Source: Azospirillum brasilense
GTDB taxonomy: Bacteria > Pseudomonadota > Alphaproteobacteria > Azospirillales > Azospirillaceae
Assembly (NCBI RefSeq): GCF_005222205.1
Contig: NZ_CP032345.1
Span: 65,001-129,000, forward strand
Direction: 5' to 3'
Length of the DNA: 64,000 bases
Part shown: one piece after another, positions 45,398 through 55,263 of the stretch
Layout: each line of letters starts with the position of its first letter
Position numbering within the stretch: position 1 is the first letter of the stretch
The notes under the pieces: model-generated
Database searches by the model: none
Told to the model about the DNA's origin: nothing
The model's input: the letters and a program-made list of their open reading frames with translations, nothing else
Program-made: the position numbers and the translations under genes

Positions 45398-47356
45398 ATG
45401 CTGTCGAACATTTCCATCGGCACGCGAATCGCGCTGCTGGTCGCCGCGTCCGTGGTCACCTTGGGCCTGCTGGGCGGGACGGTCACCGTCGGCGCCCAAC
45501 GCATCTTCGAGGCGACCGCCGAATTGGACCAGTTCCGCGACGCCTATGAGCACACCGCCGCCGTGGAGCGCCGGGCCAGCCGCCTGCGCTTCCAGGCGCT
45601 GCGCTTCGTGGCCGACCGGGACGAGGCGGCGGCCGAAGCCTTCGCAAGGAACGCGGAGGAGGCCTCCCGCCTGCTGGACAATCTCAAGGAACGCAGTGCC
45701 GAGCGCCTGCCGCCGGAGGAACTGGACAATCTGTCGCAGGGCATCGGCACGCTGAAGGAGCACTTCTCGTCGGTGGTCGCGCGGGCGAAGGAATTGGGTC
45801 TGTCCGATGACAGCGGCCTGCGCGGCGGCCTGCGCGCCTCGGCCCGCGCCATCGAGGACGAGCTGAAGCAGTGGCCGAACGCCGACAAGCTGACCGGCCG
45901 CATGGAATCCATGCGGAAGATGGAAAAGGACTTCATCATCTACAGCGACGAATCGCTGCTGTCCGGCCACCGCAAAGCCTTCAACGAGTTCACCTTTTTC
46001 CTTGCCGATTCGGGTCTGGACGCGACCACCCAGACCAGGCTGGAGAAGCAGGCCCGCACCTACCGTTCGGATCTCGGCCGGTTCGTCGACGCCACCAAGG
46101 CCTTCCGGGGCGAGGTGCAGACCTTCAACGACGCGTTCCAGGCCATGGTGCCGCGCTTCGAAGCCCTGCTGGACTCGGCCAACGCCGGCATGGCCGGGGC
46201 GGTGGAAACGCAGAACCGGGTCCGCGGCGAGGTGATCGCCAACGTGCTTCAGGTCGGCTCCGTCCTGCTGGTCGGCTTCGCGATCATCAGCCTGCTGGTC
46301 GCCCGCAGCATCACCCGGCCGCTGCGCCTGATCGAGGGCGTGATGGAGCGGCTGGCCGGCGGCGACCGGACGGCCACCGTGCCGGAGACCGGGCGGCGCG
46401 ACGAGATCGGCGCAATGGCCCGCGCCGTCAGCGTCTTCAAGGAGAATCTTCAGCGCACGCATGAGCTGGAGCAGGAATCCCGCCGGGCCGAACGGCGGGC
46501 GGAGGAGGAGCGCGAGAACGCGCTGCGCGCCATCGCCCACGACTTCGATTCGGCCTTCGGGCGCGTGCTGCACACCGTCGGCCACGCCGCCGACCAGATC
46601 CGCAACGGCGCGCACATCCTGCGCGACACCGCGGAGAAGATGAAGGAGCAGGCGCTCGACACCTCGGAGAAGGCGGAGCAGACCTCCGAGGTGGTCGGCA
46701 TCGTCAACAACGTGTCGCGTACCCTCTCCGCTTCCATCGGCGAGATCGGCGGGCGGGTGACCACCTCCAGCACGGCGATTCGCCGCGCCGTGGACCACGC
46801 CCGGCAGAGCGACTCGGCGGTGGCGGCGCTGGCCGACAGCTCGCAGCGGATTGGAGAGATCGTCCGGCTGATCAACGACATCGCCGGGCAGACGAACCTG
46901 CTGGCGCTCAACGCCACCATCGAGGCCGCCCGCGCCGGAGAAGCCGGCAAGGGCTTCGCCGTCGTCGCGTCGGAGGTCAAGGTGCTGGCCAACCAGACCG
47001 CGAAGGCGACCGAGGACATCGCCGGTCAGGTCGGCGCCATCCAGGAGGCCACCGGCTCCGTCGTCGAGGCGATCCGGGCCATCCGGACGACCGTGGAGGA
47101 GGTCGCCCACCTGTCGGAGGACGTGTCCGCCGCCGTGCGCGACCAGCTCGAACAGACCGAGGAGATCGTCGGTGCGGTGGGCCGGGCCAACGACAACACC
47201 CACGAGGTGACCGAGAGCGTCAGCACCATGGCGATCACCGCCGCGGAAACTGGCAAGTCGGCCATCGAGATGATCTACTCCGCCGCCCAGCTGGCCGACG
47301 AACTCCGGCAACTCGAAGCCGACGCCGACCGCTTCGTGTCTTCGATCAAGATCTGA
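45398..47356 (+). CDS. Methyl-accepting chemotaxis protein
   Basis: A 652-residue membrane chemoreceptor. TM1 is about 10-32 and TM2 about 283-305, with a helical periplasmic sensor of about 250 residues between them. HAMP follows ([20 protein letters not shown], about 302-321), then the MCP signalling domain with hairpin tip [20 protein letters not shown] near 500. The ligand cannot be told. No CheW/CheR pentapeptide tether is seen at the C-terminus. Confidence 0.92.
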   Translation: MLSNISIGTRIALLVAASVVTLGLLGGTVTVGAQRIFEATAELDQFRDAYEHTAAVERRASRLRFQALRFVADRDEAAAEAFARNAEEASRLLDNLKERSAERLPPEELDNLSQGIGTLKEHFSSVVARAKELGLSDDSGLRGGLRASARAIEDELKQWPNADKLTGRMESMRKMEKDFIIYSDESLLSGHRKAFNEFTFFLADSGLDATTQTRLEKQARTYRSDLGRFVDATKAFRGEVQTFNDAFQAMVPRFEALLDSANAGMAGAVETQNRVRGEVIANVLQVGSVLLVGFAIISLLVARSITRPLRLIEGVMERLAGGDRTATVPETGRRDEIGAMARAVSVFKENLQRTHELEQESRRAERRAEEERENALRAIAHDFDSAFGRVLHTVGHAADQIRNGAHILRDTAEKMKEQALDTSEKAEQTSEVVGIVNNVSRTLSASIGEIGGRVTTSSTAIRRAVDHARQSDSAVAALADSSQRIGEIVRLINDIAGQTNLLALNATIEAARAGEAGKGFAVVASEVKVLANQTAKATEDIAGQVGAIQEATGSVVEAIRAIRTTVEEVAHLSEDVSAAVRDQLEQTEEIVGAVGRANDNTHEVTESVSTMAITAAETGKSAIEMIYSAAQLADELRQLEADADRFVSSIKI

Positions 47357-47391
47357 GGCAGCAAGCGGTCAGGCGCTCTTCAGACAAAGAG

Positions 47392-47421
47392 AAAGGGCAG
47401 GAGCCGAAGCCCCTGCCCTTT
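47392..47421. terminator. Bidirectional terminator
   Basis: A ten-base-pair stem, AAAGGGCAGG at 47392-47401 against CCTGCCCTTT at 47412-47421. It lies between the convergent chemoreceptor and valS genes, and the AT ends allow it to work for either strand. Confidence 0.75.
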
Positions 47422-47449
47422 CACGCTTTTCTGGTCCAGATGAGCAGCC

Positions 47450-50104
47450 TTACGCGGCCAGCATCTCCAGCGCCTTCTGCAGCTTGTCGCGGGCCTGCTC
47501 CGCGGTGTCGCGGCGGTCGCGCTGCTCCTCGATCACCTCTTCCGGCGCCTTGGCGACGAACTGCTCGTTCGACAGCTTGGCGTCGATCTTCTTGATCTCG
47601 CCGGACAGCTTCTCGATCTCCTTGGTCAGGCGCGCCCGCTCCTTGTCGAGGTCGACGATGCCTTCCAGCGGCAGGATCAGCGTGGCCTCGTCCAGCACCG
47701 CCTGGACGGCGCTCTTGGGCACCGGGCCGGACAGCGGCTCGACGCTGGACAGGCGGCCCATGCGCAGGATCAGGTCGCGGTGCGTGTCCAGCCGCTTCAG
47801 GCTCTCCGGACCGGCGTCCTTCAGCTTCAGCTCGATCTGCGCCGCCGGCGGCACGTTCATCTCCGACCGCATGGAGCGGACCGAGGAGATCGCCCGCACC
47901 ACCCAATCCATCTCGTCGCGGGCGGCCGGGTCGATCAGTTCCGCGCCATGCTCCGGCCAGCGGGCGGAGATCAGGCGGTTCGCCCGGTCGGTGGACAGCT
48001 GCTCCCACAGCTCCTCGGTGATGAAGGGCATCAGCGGGTGGAGCATGTGCAGGATCTCGTCCAGCACCCAGGCGGTGGTCGCCCGCGTCTCGGCGATGGC
48101 GGCCTCGTCCGAACCGTTCAGGATCGGCTTGGTGAACTCCAGGTACCAGTCGCAGAAGGTGCCCCAGGTGAAGGCGTAGGCGGTGTTGGCGGCCTCGTTG
48201 AACTTGTAGGCCTCGATGGACTCGCCGACCTTCTTCGCCGCCTCCGCCAGGGCGCCGACGATCCAGCGGTTGACCGTCTGGGTGAGCCCGACCGGCTTGA
48301 AGCCGGGGACCGGGGCCACCCCGTTCATCTGGGTGTAGCGCGCGGCGTTCCACAGCTTCGTCGCGAAGTTGCGGTAACCCTCGACGCGGCTGACCGCCAG
48401 CTTGATGTCGCGGCCCTGGGCGGCCATGGCCGTCAGGGTGAAGCGCAGGGCGTCGGTGCCGTACTGGTCGATCAGCTCCAGCGGGTCGATGACGTTGCCC
48501 TTGGACTTCGACATCTTCTGGCCCTTCTCGTCGCGGACCAGGGCGTGGATGTAGACCGTCCGGAAGGGCACGTCCTTCATGAAGTGCAGACCCATCATCA
48601 TCATCCGGGCGACCCAGAAGAAGATGATGTCGAAGCCCGTCACCAGCACGTCGGTCGGGTAATAGCGCGCCAGCTCCGGCGTCTCGTCCGGCCAGCCCAG
48701 CGTGGAGAAGGGCCACAGGGCCGACGAGAACCAGGTGTCCAGCACGTCCTGGTCGCGGGTCAGCGCCACATCCTCGCCGTAGTGGGCCTTGGCCGCGGCG
48801 ATGGCCGCCTCCTCGGTCTCCTCGACGAAGAAATGGCCGTCCGGGCCGTACCAGGCGGGAATCTGATGGCCCCACCAGATCTGGCGGCTGATGCACCAGG
48901 GCTGGATGTTGCGCATCCACTCGAAATAGGTGTTCTCCCACTGCTTGGGAACGAACACGGTCTTGCCGGTTTCCACGGCCTCGATGGCCGGCTTGGCGAG
49001 CGTGGCGGCGTCGACGTACCACTGGTCGGTCAGCCAGGGCTCGATGGCCACGCCGGAGCGGTCGCCGTGCGGCACCATGTGGGTGTGCGGCTCGATCTTC
49101 TCCAGAAGGCCCAGCGCCTCCAGCTCGGCCACGACCTTCTTGCGCGCCTCGTAGCGGTCGAGCCCGCGGTAGGCCTCGGGGACCTCGTCGCCGGTGATGC
49201 GGGCGTCGCGGTCCATGATGTTGATGGCCGCGAGGTTGTTGCGCCGTCCGACCTCGAAGTCGTTGAAGTCGTGGGCCGGGGTGATCTTCACGGCACCCGA
49301 GCCGGTCTCCGGATCGGCGTACTCGTCGCCGACGATCGGGATCAAACGGCCGACCAGCGGCAGGACGACGTTCTTGCCGATCAGGTCCTTGTAGCGCTCA
49401 TCCTCCGGATGAACGGCGACGCCGGTGTCGCCCAGCATCGTCTCGGGGCGCGTGGTGGCGACCACGATGAAGCGGTCCGCCTCGCCTTCAATCGGGTAGC
49501 GGAAGTGCCAGAGGTTGCCCTTGATCTCCTTCTGCTCGACCTCCAGGTCGGAGATGGCGGTGTGCAGCTTGGGGTCCCAGTTGACCAGCCGCTTGTCCTT
49601 GTAGATCAGGCCTTGCTTGTGCAGCTCCACGAACACCTTGCGGACGGCGCGGCTCAGCCCCTCGTCCATGGTGAAGCGCTCGCGCGGCCAGTCGGGCGAG
49701 GCGCCCAGCCGGCGGAGCTGGCGGGTGATGGTGCCACCCGATTCGGCCTTCCACTCCCACACCTTGTCGATGAAGGCATCGCGGCCGAAGTCGTGGCGCG
49801 TCTTGCCTTCCTTGGCGAGATTCCGTTCGACGACCATCTGGGTCGCGATGCCGGCGTGGTCGGTGCCGGGCTGCCACAGGGCGTCGCGCCCGCGCATCCG
49901 GTTGTAGCGGGTCAGAACGTCCTGGAGCGTGAAGGTCAGCGCGTGGCCCATGTGCAGGCTGCCGGTCACGTTCGGCGGCGGCATCATGATGGTGTAAGGC
50001 TTGCCGTTCGACTCGGTCTTCGCCGCGAACGCGCCCGTCTCTTCCCACAGCCGGTAGTGCTTTTCCTCGACCTCGGCGGGCCGGTACGTCTTTTCCAACA
50101 TCAC
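47450..50104 (-). CDS. valS: Valine--tRNA ligase
   Basis: An 884-residue class I synthetase. The HIGH-type motif is [15 protein letters not shown] (about 42-56), and the KMSKS loop is in [11 protein letters not shown] (about 530-540). The editing domain lies between them ([20 protein letters not shown]). A C-terminal coiled-coil arm ([20 protein letters not shown]) is complete. It converges on the chemoreceptor gene. Confidence 0.97.
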   Translation of the reverse strand: MMLEKTYRPAEVEEKHYRLWEETGAFAAKTESNGKPYTIMMPPPNVTGSLHMGHALTFTLQDVLTRYNRMRGRDALWQPGTDHAGIATQMVVERNLAKEGKTRHDFGRDAFIDKVWEWKAESGGTITRQLRRLGASPDWPRERFTMDEGLSRAVRKVFVELHKQGLIYKDKRLVNWDPKLHTAISDLEVEQKEIKGNLWHFRYPIEGEADRFIVVATTRPETMLGDTGVAVHPEDERYKDLIGKNVVLPLVGRLIPIVGDEYADPETGSGAVKITPAHDFNDFEVGRRNNLAAINIMDRDARITGDEVPEAYRGLDRYEARKKVVAELEALGLLEKIEPHTHMVPHGDRSGVAIEPWLTDQWYVDAATLAKPAIEAVETGKTVFVPKQWENTYFEWMRNIQPWCISRQIWWGHQIPAWYGPDGHFFVEETEEAAIAAAKAHYGEDVALTRDQDVLDTWFSSALWPFSTLGWPDETPELARYYPTDVLVTGFDIIFFWVARMMMMGLHFMKDVPFRTVYIHALVRDEKGQKMSKSKGNVIDPLELIDQYGTDALRFTLTAMAAQGRDIKLAVSRVEGYRNFATKLWNAARYTQMNGVAPVPGFKPVGLTQTVNRWIVGALAEAAKKVGESIEAYKFNEAANTAYAFTWGTFCDWYLEFTKPILNGSDEAAIAETRATTAWVLDEILHMLHPLMPFITEELWEQLSTDRANRLISARWPEHGAELIDPAARDEMDWVVRAISSVRSMRSEMNVPPAAQIELKLKDAGPESLKRLDTHRDLILRMGRLSSVEPLSGPVPKSAVQAVLDEATLILPLEGIVDLDKERARLTKEIEKLSGEIKKIDAKLSNEQFVAKAPEEVIEEQRDRRDTAEQARDKLQKALEMLAA

Positions 50105-50157
50105 CAGGAACTTTCGCTTACGAATTCAAACGGAATGCGTGGCGGGCGTGACGCCGC

Positions 50158-50844
50158 TCAGAATTTCTGGGAGCGCCGGATCATCCGGTCGATTTCCTGC
50201 TGCACCAGCCGTTCGACGATGGTCGGCAGGTTCTCGTCCAGCCACTCCTTCAGCAACGGCTTCAACAGCTCGCGGACCACCTCCTCCACGGTGCGGATGC
50301 CGACGGGCATCGGGCCGATGGACAGGTCGTCGCCGAGCTGGCGCGCCAGATGCGTGAAATGGTGAGACGACTCCTCGGCCACCCGGCGGGAGATCAGCCC
50401 GTCGTCGAGATCCGACGGACGGATGCGCGGCCGCGGCGGCGGCGGCTCGTCGTCGTCGAAATCGTCGAAGGCCGGGGCCGGGCGCTTCACCGCCGGCCGC
50501 GGCGGCGGCGGCGGCGGTTCGGGGTCCGGTGCGTGGAACGCCGGTTCCGGGTCGGCCATGCCACCAAAGGACGGCTCGTCGCGCCACGGATCGGGCTCCG
50601 GCTCGTCGGGCTCGTCCCTCCCCTCGTCCTGGAGCATCTGCGTGAGTTCCAGAACGTCATCGTCGTCATCCTCCATGGGAGGTGGCGGCGGAGGCGGAGG
50701 GGGTGGCGGCGGAGGAGGTGGTGGCGGGGGCGGCGGAGGAGGCGCCGCTTCCGCCTTCGCGGGTTCGCCATCCTCCGAGATGATCCGGCGGATGGAGGCG
50801 AGGATCTCCTCCATCGACGGTTCTTGCTGGCCTTTATCGCTCAT
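50158..50844 (-). CDS. popZ: Polar organizing protein PopZ (DUF2497)
   Basis: A 228-residue PopZ-like protein, which forms polar matrices that tether the chromosome origin through ParB. The N-terminal helix EPSMEEILASIRRIISED (about 8-25) and C-terminal assembly helices (VEEVVRELLKPLLKEWLDEN, VERLVQQEIDRMIRRS) match the family. The middle is acidic and Pro-rich, with 22 consecutive prolines encoded at 50677-50742 using all four codons. It lies just upstream of valS in the same direction, as in other alphaproteobacteria. Confidence 0.93.
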   Translation of the reverse strand: MSDKGQQEPSMEEILASIRRIISEDGEPAKAEAAPPPPPPPPPPPPPPPPPPPPPPMEDDDDDVLELTQMLQDEGRDEPDEPEPDPWRDEPSFGGMADPEPAFHAPDPEPPPPPPRPAVKRPAPAFDDFDDDEPPPPRPRIRPSDLDDGLISRRVAEESSHHFTHLARQLGDDLSIGPMPVGIRTVEEVVRELLKPLLKEWLDENLPTIVERLVQQEIDRMIRRSQKF

Positions 50845-50914
50845 CGTGGCAAACCCGGGGACGTCATCCTGACGCGGACACTAGGGCAGGACTGGGTAAA
50901 AAGCCACCAGACAA

Positions 50915-50940
50915 AAACGGCCCGCCGAGGCGGGCCGTTT
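50915..50940 (-). terminator. Terminator after tolC
   Basis: A ten-base-pair stem, AAACGGCCCG at 50915-50924 against CGGGCCGTTT at 50931-50940, read leftward into a run of five T residues. It lies 46 bases beyond the tolC stop and before popZ. Confidence 0.88.
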
Positions 50941-50985
50941 CGATCATCCGGGGACGATCACCCAGGAAGCGGCATTCAAGTGCGG

Positions 50986-52377
50986 TCACTCCGGCACGCC
51001 GGTTCCGATCCACTTGTTCCGCACCTGCTTGTAGTGCGTGTCGGCATCGTAATACTGGACCGGCAGGTTGAGCTGCCGCGCCGTCAACTGGCCGATGGCA
51101 CCCAGGACCGTGAAGGCCTGGACCATCTCCGTCCGCTGCGCGCGGACGAGGTTGACGCGGGCGTTCAGCAGCTCCTGCTCCTGGTTCAGAACGTCGAGCA
51201 CGGTGCGCGAGCCGACCTGGGCCTCCTGCCGCACGCCTTCCAGCGCGATTTCGGCGGCCCGGATCTGGGAGTTGTAGGACTCGATGCTCGCCCGCGCGGC
51301 CTGCAGGCCCTGCCACGCGCTGATCGCCGCCTCGACCGCCTGACGGCGGGTGTCGTCGATCTGCAGGCGGGCCTGATTCGCCGTGTGCTTCGCCTCGCGG
51401 GTCAGCGCTTCCGGCAAGCCGGCCTGGTAGAGCGGGATGGTGATCTGCGCGGTAAGCTGGGCGCCGTCCTGCCGCTTGATGTCGATGCCGGACGAACGGC
51501 CGGCGTCGATGGTGCGGTTGGCCTGCGCCGACAGGTTGGCCGACGGGAGCAGGCGGCCGAACTGCTGGTCCACCGCCTCGCGCTGGGCCGCCTCGGTGTA
51601 GGTGGCCGACAGCACCGACGGGTTGTTGGAGCGGGCCATCTCGACGACCTCGTCCAGCGTCCCCGGCAGCTTGAACTTCGGCTTGGGCGCCTTCAGCTTG
51701 CCGGGCATCGAGCCGACGACGCGCTCGTACGTCGCGCGCGACGCCTGGAGCGTGCCTTCGGCGGAGATGCGCGCGGCGATGGAGGCGGCCAGACGCGATT
51801 CCGACTGGCTGACGTCGGTGCGGGTGTACTCACCGACGCGGAAGCGGTCGCGGGCGGCGTCGAGCTGGCGGCGCAGAACCTGCTCGTTGTTGGCCTGAAG
51901 CTCCAGCACCGCCTGGTTCTGCACGACGTCCAGATAGGCCGCCGCGGCGTTCAGCAGGATCTGCTGTTCGTTGGCGAGCACGGTGGCGCGCTGGGCTTCG
52001 ACGGTGCGCTCGGCGCGGCGGACGGCCGGACCTACGGTCGCGTCGTAGAGCGGCTGGGTGGCGGTGATTCCGACGCTCTTGGCGTTGTTCTCGGAACCGG
52101 TTTCGCCGCCCTGAAAGGTGCTGTTGCTGGCGTTGCGGGTGATCCCCGCCGTCGCCCGCACCGTCGGGCGGTAGCCGGACAGGGCCTGCGGAACGCTCTC
52201 GTCCACGGCGCGCTGGCGGGCGCGCTGGGCGGCGAGCGCCGGGTTGTTGGAATAGGCCTGCGCTAGCGCGTCTTCGAGGGATTGGGCCGACGCAGTGTCG
52301 ATGCCCCCGACGAAGGCGACCCCCAGCGTAAGGGCGGTCGCCATCAAATGGCGCGCGAAACGGCTTCGCACAGTCAT
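50986..52377 (-). CDS. tolC: TolC family outer membrane efflux protein
   Basis: A 463-residue outer membrane channel protein with a signal peptide ending near TASA-QS (about 31). Two repeats of the OEP fold are seen: SLEDALAQAYSNNPALAAQR and later TLDEVVEMARSNNPSVLSAT. The coiled-coil segments carry NQEQELLNARVNLVRAQRTE. It is the exit duct for type I secretion and RND efflux. Two bases separate it from the rhodanese gene, in the same operon with pcm. Confidence 0.94.
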   Translation of the reverse strand: MTVRSRFARHLMATALTLGVAFVGGIDTASAQSLEDALAQAYSNNPALAAQRARQRAVDESVPQALSGYRPTVRATAGITRNASNSTFQGGETGSENNAKSVGITATQPLYDATVGPAVRRAERTVEAQRATVLANEQQILLNAAAAYLDVVQNQAVLELQANNEQVLRRQLDAARDRFRVGEYTRTDVSQSESRLAASIAARISAEGTLQASRATYERVVGSMPGKLKAPKPKFKLPGTLDEVVEMARSNNPSVLSATYTEAAQREAVDQQFGRLLPSANLSAQANRTIDAGRSSGIDIKRQDGAQLTAQITIPLYQAGLPEALTREAKHTANQARLQIDDTRRQAVEAAISAWQGLQAARASIESYNSQIRAAEIALEGVRQEAQVGSRTVLDVLNQEQELLNARVNLVRAQRTEMVQAFTVLGAIGQLTARQLNLPVQYYDADTHYKQVRNKWIGTGVPE

Positions 52378-52379
52378 GT

Positions 52380-52706
52380 TCAGTAGACCTTCATGTTCGG
52401 GTCGATTCGGCGCGCCCAGGCATCCACCCCGCCATTCAGATTGGTGGCGCGGGAAAATCCCTGGGAACGCAACCACATGGTCACCTGCGCGCTGCGCCCG
52501 CCGTGATGGCAGACGACCACGATGTCGCGGTCCCGCGGCAACTCTCCGACGCGGGCGGGCAGCGCCCCCATCGGGATGTGGAGGCTGTCGGGAAGGGCGC
52601 AGATGGCCACCTCCCCCGGTTCCCGTACATCAAGCACCAGCGGATCGCCACCCGATGTCCGGATGCGGTCCAGGTCCTCGACTTCCATCTCAAACGGCGC
52701 CGGCAT
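52380..52706 (-). CDS. Rhodanese-like domain protein
   Basis: A 108-residue single rhodanese domain. LVLDVREPGEVAICALPDSL (about 22-41) and the active-site loop VVCHHGGRSAQV (about 65-76) with Cys as the persulfide-bearing residue are present, then NLNGGVDAWAR. Sulfur transfer is the family role. The ATG at 52706 starts the domain; an in-frame upstream extension is Ser/Pro-rich and unlikely. It lies between pcm and tolC, an order seen in many alphaproteobacteria. Confidence 0.88.
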   Translation of the reverse strand: MPAPFEMEVEDLDRIRTSGGDPLVLDVREPGEVAICALPDSLHIPMGALPARVGELPRDRDIVVVCHHGGRSAQVTMWLRSQGFSRATNLNGGVDAWARRIDPNMKVY

Positions 52707-52810
52707 GCCTTGATTCTCCGCTGCGGGCCGCAGGACCGCGGCCGGTGAAAGGCAAGGTGACAGGCTGGGGGAAAGGGGGGCCGAAGCCCCTGGGATCACT
52801 CACTCTGCGA

Positions 52811-53467
52811 TCAGAATACGAATTTCGGCTTGGCTTCGAAACCGGGCAGCGGGTGCGTGTGCGCCTCGAACAGCGTGCGGGCCGAGGTGACGCCGCCGCT
52901 GCGCTGGTAGAGCTTCACCTCGCCGACCCCGCGGTCGCCCATGACGGCGGTGACCAGCCGGCCGCCCTCGGCCAGCTGGGCCAGAATGCCGTCCGGAACC
53001 TCCGACACCAGGCCTTCGATCACGACCACGTCGTAAGGAGCCTGCTGCGGGTAACCCTCGGCCAGGGGCGCCGAGATGATGACGGCGTTGTCCGCGCCGA
53101 CGGCGGTCAGCGATTCCGTGGCCTGCCGGGCCAGTTCGGCGTCGGATTCGATGCCGACGACGGTCGCGGCGAGGCGGGAGAGCACGGCGGTCGAGTAGCC
53201 GGAGCCGCTGCCGATGTCGAGCACGACGTCGGTCGCGTCGATGCCGACTTCCTGGAGCATGCGGGCGAAGACCATCGGCTCCATCAGGTAGCGGCCTTTG
53301 CCGATGGCGAGATCCTCGTCCACATAGGCAATGCCGCGCGCCGCCTTCGGCACGAACTGTTCACGGGGGATGTCGAGCATGGCATCGACCAGACGCTGGT
53401 CGGTCACCTTGTTCGGTCGGATCTGCCCTTCGACCATGTTGAGGCGGGCGGCGGCGTATTCGGACAT
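52811..53467 (-). CDS. pcm: Protein-L-isoaspartate O-methyltransferase family protein
   Basis: A 218-residue methyltransferase. The SAM site is VVLDIGSGSGYSTAVLSRLA (about 82-101) with VVGIESDAEL. AARLNMVEGQIRPNKVTDQR at the N-terminus is typical of the alphaproteobacterial group next to tolC. Repair of isoaspartate in aged proteins is the family role; some members of this branch lack proof of it. It begins the pcm-rhodanese-tolC operon. Confidence 0.88.
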   Translation of the reverse strand: MSEYAAARLNMVEGQIRPNKVTDQRLVDAMLDIPREQFVPKAARGIAYVDEDLAIGKGRYLMEPMVFARMLQEVGIDATDVVLDIGSGSGYSTAVLSRLAATVVGIESDAELARQATESLTAVGADNAVIISAPLAEGYPQQAPYDVVVIEGLVSEVPDGILAQLAEGGRLVTAVMGDRGVGEVKLYQRSGGVTSARTLFEAHTHPLPGFEAKPKFVF

Positions 53468-53539
53468 GGCGGTCGCTTACAATCTGGTGGACGGAGCGCG
53501 GCGCCAAGCCGTGGTGCGCGGCCTCGCTGCCTCGTCGCG

Positions 53540-53568
53540 TATATATCTTCAAAGTCTCACGAACACAA
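53540..53568 (-). promoter_or_regulatory. Candidate promoter of the pcm-rhodanese-tolC operon
   Basis: On the minus strand, TTGTGT (53568-53563), a 17-base spacer and TATATA (53545-53540). The leader to the pcm start at 53467 would be about 65 bases. Confidence 0.5.
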
Positions 53569-53605
53569 CGCCGCACCGGTTCGTCGGAAAACGCCACAAA
53601 GGCGC

Positions 53606-53634
53606 TTGACCCCCTGTGTGAACAGCAGTATACG
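53606..53634 (+). promoter_or_regulatory. Promoter of tRNA-Cys
   Basis: TTGACC at 53606-53611, a 17-base spacer and TATACG at 53629-53634, a good sigma-70 match. It lies 50 bases before the tRNA gene. Confidence 0.7.
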
Positions 53635-53684
53635 TCCGCTCCCACGCCGCGGCGCTCCCGCTAGGGGGTGCCGGACGCAAGGAT

Positions 53685-53758
53685 GGCGCGGTGGCAGAGT
53701 GGTGATGCAGCGGACTGCAAATCCGTGTACGTGGGTTCGATTCCCGCCCGTGCCTCCA
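53685..53758 (+). tRNA. tRNA-Cys (GCA)
   Basis: A 74-base cloverleaf with encoded CCA. The acceptor stem GGCGCGG pairs with CCGTGCC (one G-U pair), the anticodon loop CTGCAAA gives GCA, and GGTTCGATTCC forms the T arm. Confidence 0.97.
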
Positions 53759-53903
53759 TCCTTGATCCGGCTGAGACATCAGCGAAATCAAAGTATTTGA
53801 TAAGCATCGCGCCGGAACGGCGCGGTGCGTTTCTGCGTTTTCGCATCGTGGGACCTGCGGCCCCCTGCCCTGCACCGACCGTCATTTTTTGCCATCAAAA
53901 GGC

Positions 53904-53932
53904 TTGGCAAGCGTCGGAGGGTCCGCTATATA
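53904..53932 (+). promoter_or_regulatory. Promoter of tRNA-Asn
   Basis: TTGGCA at 53904-53909, a 17-base spacer and TATATA at 53927-53932, about 45 bases before the tRNA gene. Confidence 0.7.
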
Positions 53933-53977
53933 GCCGCCCACGCCGGACGTTGCGCCTCGCAAGGCCGGTCAGACTGA

Positions 53978-54053
53978 TCCCGGTTAGCTCAGTCGGTAGA
54001 GCAGCGGACTGTTAATCCGCGTGTCGCTGGTTCGAGTCCAGCACCGGGAGCCA
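53978..54053 (+). tRNA. tRNA-Asn (GTT)
   Basis: A 76-base cloverleaf with encoded CCA. The acceptor stem TCCCGGT pairs with ACCGGGA, the anticodon loop CTGTTAA gives GTT, and GGTTCGAGTCC forms the T arm. Confidence 0.97.
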
Positions 54054-54061
54054 CTTCGATG

Positions 54062-54093
54062 AAAAGGCCGAGTCCTCGCGGGCTCGGCCTTTT
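54062..54093 (+). terminator. Terminator after tRNA-Asn
   Basis: An 11-base-pair stem, AAAAGGCCGAG at 54062-54072 against CTCGGCCTTTT at 54083-54093, nine bases after the tRNA. Confidence 0.85.
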
Positions 54094-54250
54094 CTCATAG
54101 CGGAATTCCGCCACATCGCTTCCGGCATCATCCGAAGGAATGGCTGTTCCGACCGAAGGCCTGATGCGTCCGCCCGCCTTCCGGCGCTACACTTTGAACC
54201 AGGAAACCCTTCGAGTCGGGATTGCGCCTGTTCAGCGGTGGAGGCGACCC

Positions 54251-54481
54251 ATGACGATTATCCCACTCCTCTCGCGACCACCCATCTCCCAGAACGACCC
54301 CTCACGCTCCGGCGGCCCGCAGGACGGCGGGGGATGGATCGGCGCGGTGGCCGTCATCGCCCTGTCCATGGCCCTGGCGGTCGCCCTGCTCGGTATCGAC
54401 TGGCATCGGATGCTGGTCCGGGGAGAGTCGGTGCTCCCGGAAAACCAGCGGTCCATGGTGGTCGCGCCGATGCCCCGCTGA
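54251..54481 (+). CDS. Small single-pass membrane protein, unknown
   Basis: A 76-residue protein starting MTIIPLLSRPPISQND. It has one hydrophobic segment (WIGAVAVIALSMALAVALLG, about 35-54) with a Gly/Asp-rich soluble N-side and a short charged tail. GTGGAGGCGACCC before the ATG is a fair ribosome binding site. A longer frame from 54140 is possible but has no signal of its own. No family recognised. Confidence 0.5.
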   Translation: MTIIPLLSRPPISQNDPSRSGGPQDGGGWIGAVAVIALSMALAVALLGIDWHRMLVRGESVLPENQRSMVVAPMPR

Positions 54482-54530
54482 ATCGCGGGCCTGATGGTCC
54501 GATGACAGGTCGGACCCAGGCCCCGGATCC

Positions 54531-54770
54531 CTATCGGGGTTGCGGGTCGTCGTAGATCAGGCGGTTGTCCGCCGCCTCGCCGGCTGGATCGCCGATGTCG
54601 CGTTTCCATTCGCCGCACCAGTCGGTGGACAGGGTGATCGGAAAGCGTCCTTCGGTGTCGCGCGGCGTCACCTGCGGCGGAAAGCGGCGGCACAGGCCCT
54701 TCGGTCCCCTCTGGCGGATGCCCTGCCCTTCCCAGAACAGGCAGGTGTAGCAATTGTCGATTCGCTTCAT
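54531..54770 (-). CDS. Small cysteine-containing protein, unknown
   Basis: A 79-residue protein with cysteines in CYTCLFW (CxxC, about 7-10), GLCRRFPP and DWCGEWK. Four cysteines in this spacing suggest a bound metal or cluster, similar to small HiPIP-like or benzylsuccinate-type motifs, but no family can be named. GGAAGGAGCGCG lies before the ATG at 54770, a strong ribosome binding site. The rightward neighbour ends 49 bases away. Confidence 0.6.
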   Translation of the reverse strand: MKRIDNCYTCLFWEGQGIRQRGPKGLCRRFPPQVTPRDTEGRFPITLSTDWCGEWKRDIGDPAGEAADNRLIYDDPQPR

Positions 54771-54898
54771 CGTGGGGACGCGCTCCTTCCTTCAACGGCG
54801 GCGTCCCGGCCCGGCGACCCGGCCCGGGAGCGGCGGCAGTGTCGGTCAGCCGCCCCCTCCGCGTCGATGAAGAAATGCGCCCGCCGACGGGCGGAGAG

Positions 54899-55075
54899 TC
54901 ACTCGTGGCGCGGCTTGCCCTTGCGCATGTCGTCGGAATGCTGGGCATAGAAAGCCTTGATATCCGCATCCAGTTCGAGCTTCCGGCGCTCGCCGGACGA
55001 TCCGGCGGGCTCGTCGGCAAGACGCTGGAACTCCGCCATCGCCTGTTCGAGTTCGCGTTCGTTGTTGATGGGCAT
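54899..55075 (-). CDS. Small charged protein, 58 residues, unknown
   Basis: An open frame starting MPINNERELEQAMAEFQRLA and ending GKPRHE at a TGA (54899-54901). It is Glu/Lys/Arg-rich and probably two helices. GGACGGGACG sits just before the ATG. The start is in good context and codon use is like the neighbours. It may be a small regulator, but nothing shows its target. Confidence 0.55.
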   Translation of the reverse strand: MPINNERELEQAMAEFQRLADEPAGSSGERRKLELDADIKAFYAQHSDDMRKGKPRHE

Positions 55076-55263
55076 CGTCCCGTCCTTCGTGGTGTCGTTG
55101 CCTCGGGTAACGTCGCGCGGCCGGCGGAGGTTTCATGGCCCCGGCAAGGGACTCCCGTGGAATCGGAGCCCCCCTTGATGGCAGCGCCCCGACGCTCATG
55201 TTTAATTCAGGGATCGAGCAATCCGGCGTCCGGCCCGACTCGACTCCGGCACGGGAGGGAAGC

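Noticed and set aside
50677..50742. Reading the GGC/GGA-rich plus strand at popZ as a poly-glycine protein
   Set aside because: The plus-strand frame is the complement of the PopZ proline run; PopZ has family motifs at both ends.
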